Shown: one piece after another, positions 4,942 to 5,176 of the stretch
Layout: every line of letters starts with the position of its first letter
Position numbering within the stretch: position 1 is the first letter of the stretch
Assembly (NCBI GenBank): GCA_047973165.1
Contig: JBKEBM010000148.1
Span: 1 to 5,176 of the forward strand
Direction: 5' to 3'
Length of the DNA: 5,176 nt
Source: JBKEAD01 sp047973165
Lineage (GTDB): Bacteria; Verrucomicrobiota; Verrucomicrobiia; Chthoniobacterales; JBKEAD01
Program-made: the position numbers and the translations under genes
The notes under the pieces: model-generated
What the model saw: the letters and a program-made list of their open reading frames with translations, nothing else
The model's database searches: none
What the model was told of the DNA's origin: nothing

Positions 4942-5124
4942 AAACAAAGTCCAACCGCCAGCTTCGACACCGTCCTCTGCAGCTTTGCTCTGGGAGAAAC
5001 TCTTTACGAAAGCAACGAAACTTCCCGCGACCAGTTCATAAAAAAACTCCTGAGTCTCCTCGCTCCGGACGCCCTTCTCATTCTGCTTCGAACCCGCGCT
5101 AAAAGAAACAGCCACGCGGCTCAT
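4900..5124 (-). CDS. Possible small hypothetical protein (74 aa)
   Basis: I do not recognise this product. It starts at ATG 5124 and ends at TAA 4902-4900. Composition is protein-like: charged and hydrophobic residues alternate in the central EETQEFFYELVAGSFVAFVK segment, which could form an amphipathic helix, and there is one Cys near the end. No signal peptide, membrane segment or known motif is visible. Only a weak GCGGA sits about 5 nt before the start. It is convergent with aroF, 113 nt from its stop. Its stop lies inside a repeat copy and a possible terminator, which weakens the case. It is the longest frame in the right-hand 390 nt, but may be spurious. Confidence 0.4.
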   Translation of the reverse strand: MSRVAVSFSAGSKQNEKGVRSEETQEFFYELVAGSFVAFVKSFSQSKAAEDGVEAGGWTLFKKCYDSAFQGQLR

Positions 5125-5143
5125 GCAAATCCGCGATACAGTG

Positions 5144-5159
5144 GCTCAAAGCACTGAGC
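5144..5159. other. Small inverted repeat near the right edge
   Basis: GCTCA (5144-5148) and TGAGC (5155-5159) can form a 5-bp hairpin with a 6-nt loop, upstream of the possible small gene on its strand. It is not followed by a T-run on the plus strand. Nothing else is identifiable between 5125 and the window end. Confidence 0.3.
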
Positions 5160-5176
5160 TAAAAATTCTCTCTCCC

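Noticed and set aside
5085..5165. tRNA-like pieces on the minus strand: TAGCTCAGTGCTTTGAGC resembling a D-arm and GGGTTCGAAGC resembling a T-arm
   Set aside because: The distance between them is too long for a class I tRNA, the bases after the T-loop do not close a T-stem, and no anticodon or acceptor stem pairs correctly.

Overview
The window comes from a moderately GC-rich Gram-negative bacterium. A YqgE/AlgH-family gene and a putatively lipid-anchored D,D-carboxypeptidase point to a Gram-negative envelope. Most starts lack a clear Shine-Dalgarno, and the gene mix would suit the PVC/Verrucomicrobiota group, but no taxonomic marker is present and this placement is only a weak inference.

Layout. 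Positions 1-2480 carry three genes in one direction: the 3' part of a TIM-barrel sugar phosphate isomerase/epimerase-like protein (1-543), a YqgE/AlgH protein (635-1195, GTG start) and a UGT-type glycosyltransferase (1233-2480). A short 23-nt junction separates the glycosyltransferase from a convergent gene on the minus strand, a putative lipoprotein PBP5-like D-Ala-D-Ala carboxypeptidase (2504-3409). Divergent from it, and about 300 nt away, is a class I DAHP synthase of the AroF/AroG type (3710-4786), the first enzyme of the shikimate pathway. Beyond it lie a 113-nt non-coding stretch containing a G8 run and a possible small minus-strand gene (4900-5124).

The most notable region is the leader between the carboxypeptidase and the DAHP synthase (about 3410-3709). 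It holds an open frame with a dense run of Tyr, Phe and Trp codons, then a near-perfect intrinsic terminator (3571-3619), with an alternative upstream fold that would exclude the terminator. This looks like an amino-acid attenuator controlling aromatic biosynthesis. One feature does not fit the textbook model: the aromatic frame has no stop codon before the terminator, although both other frames stop inside the putative antiterminator.

Two short repeat families also stand out. GTTACCTnAACnGGCCC occurs twice in inverted orientation around the terminator and once more just after the DAHP synthase. The 13-nt terminator arm recurs as a lone copy at the glycosyltransferase/carboxypeptidase junction. 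The envelope genes and the aromatic pathway gene show no obvious functional link beyond adjacency.
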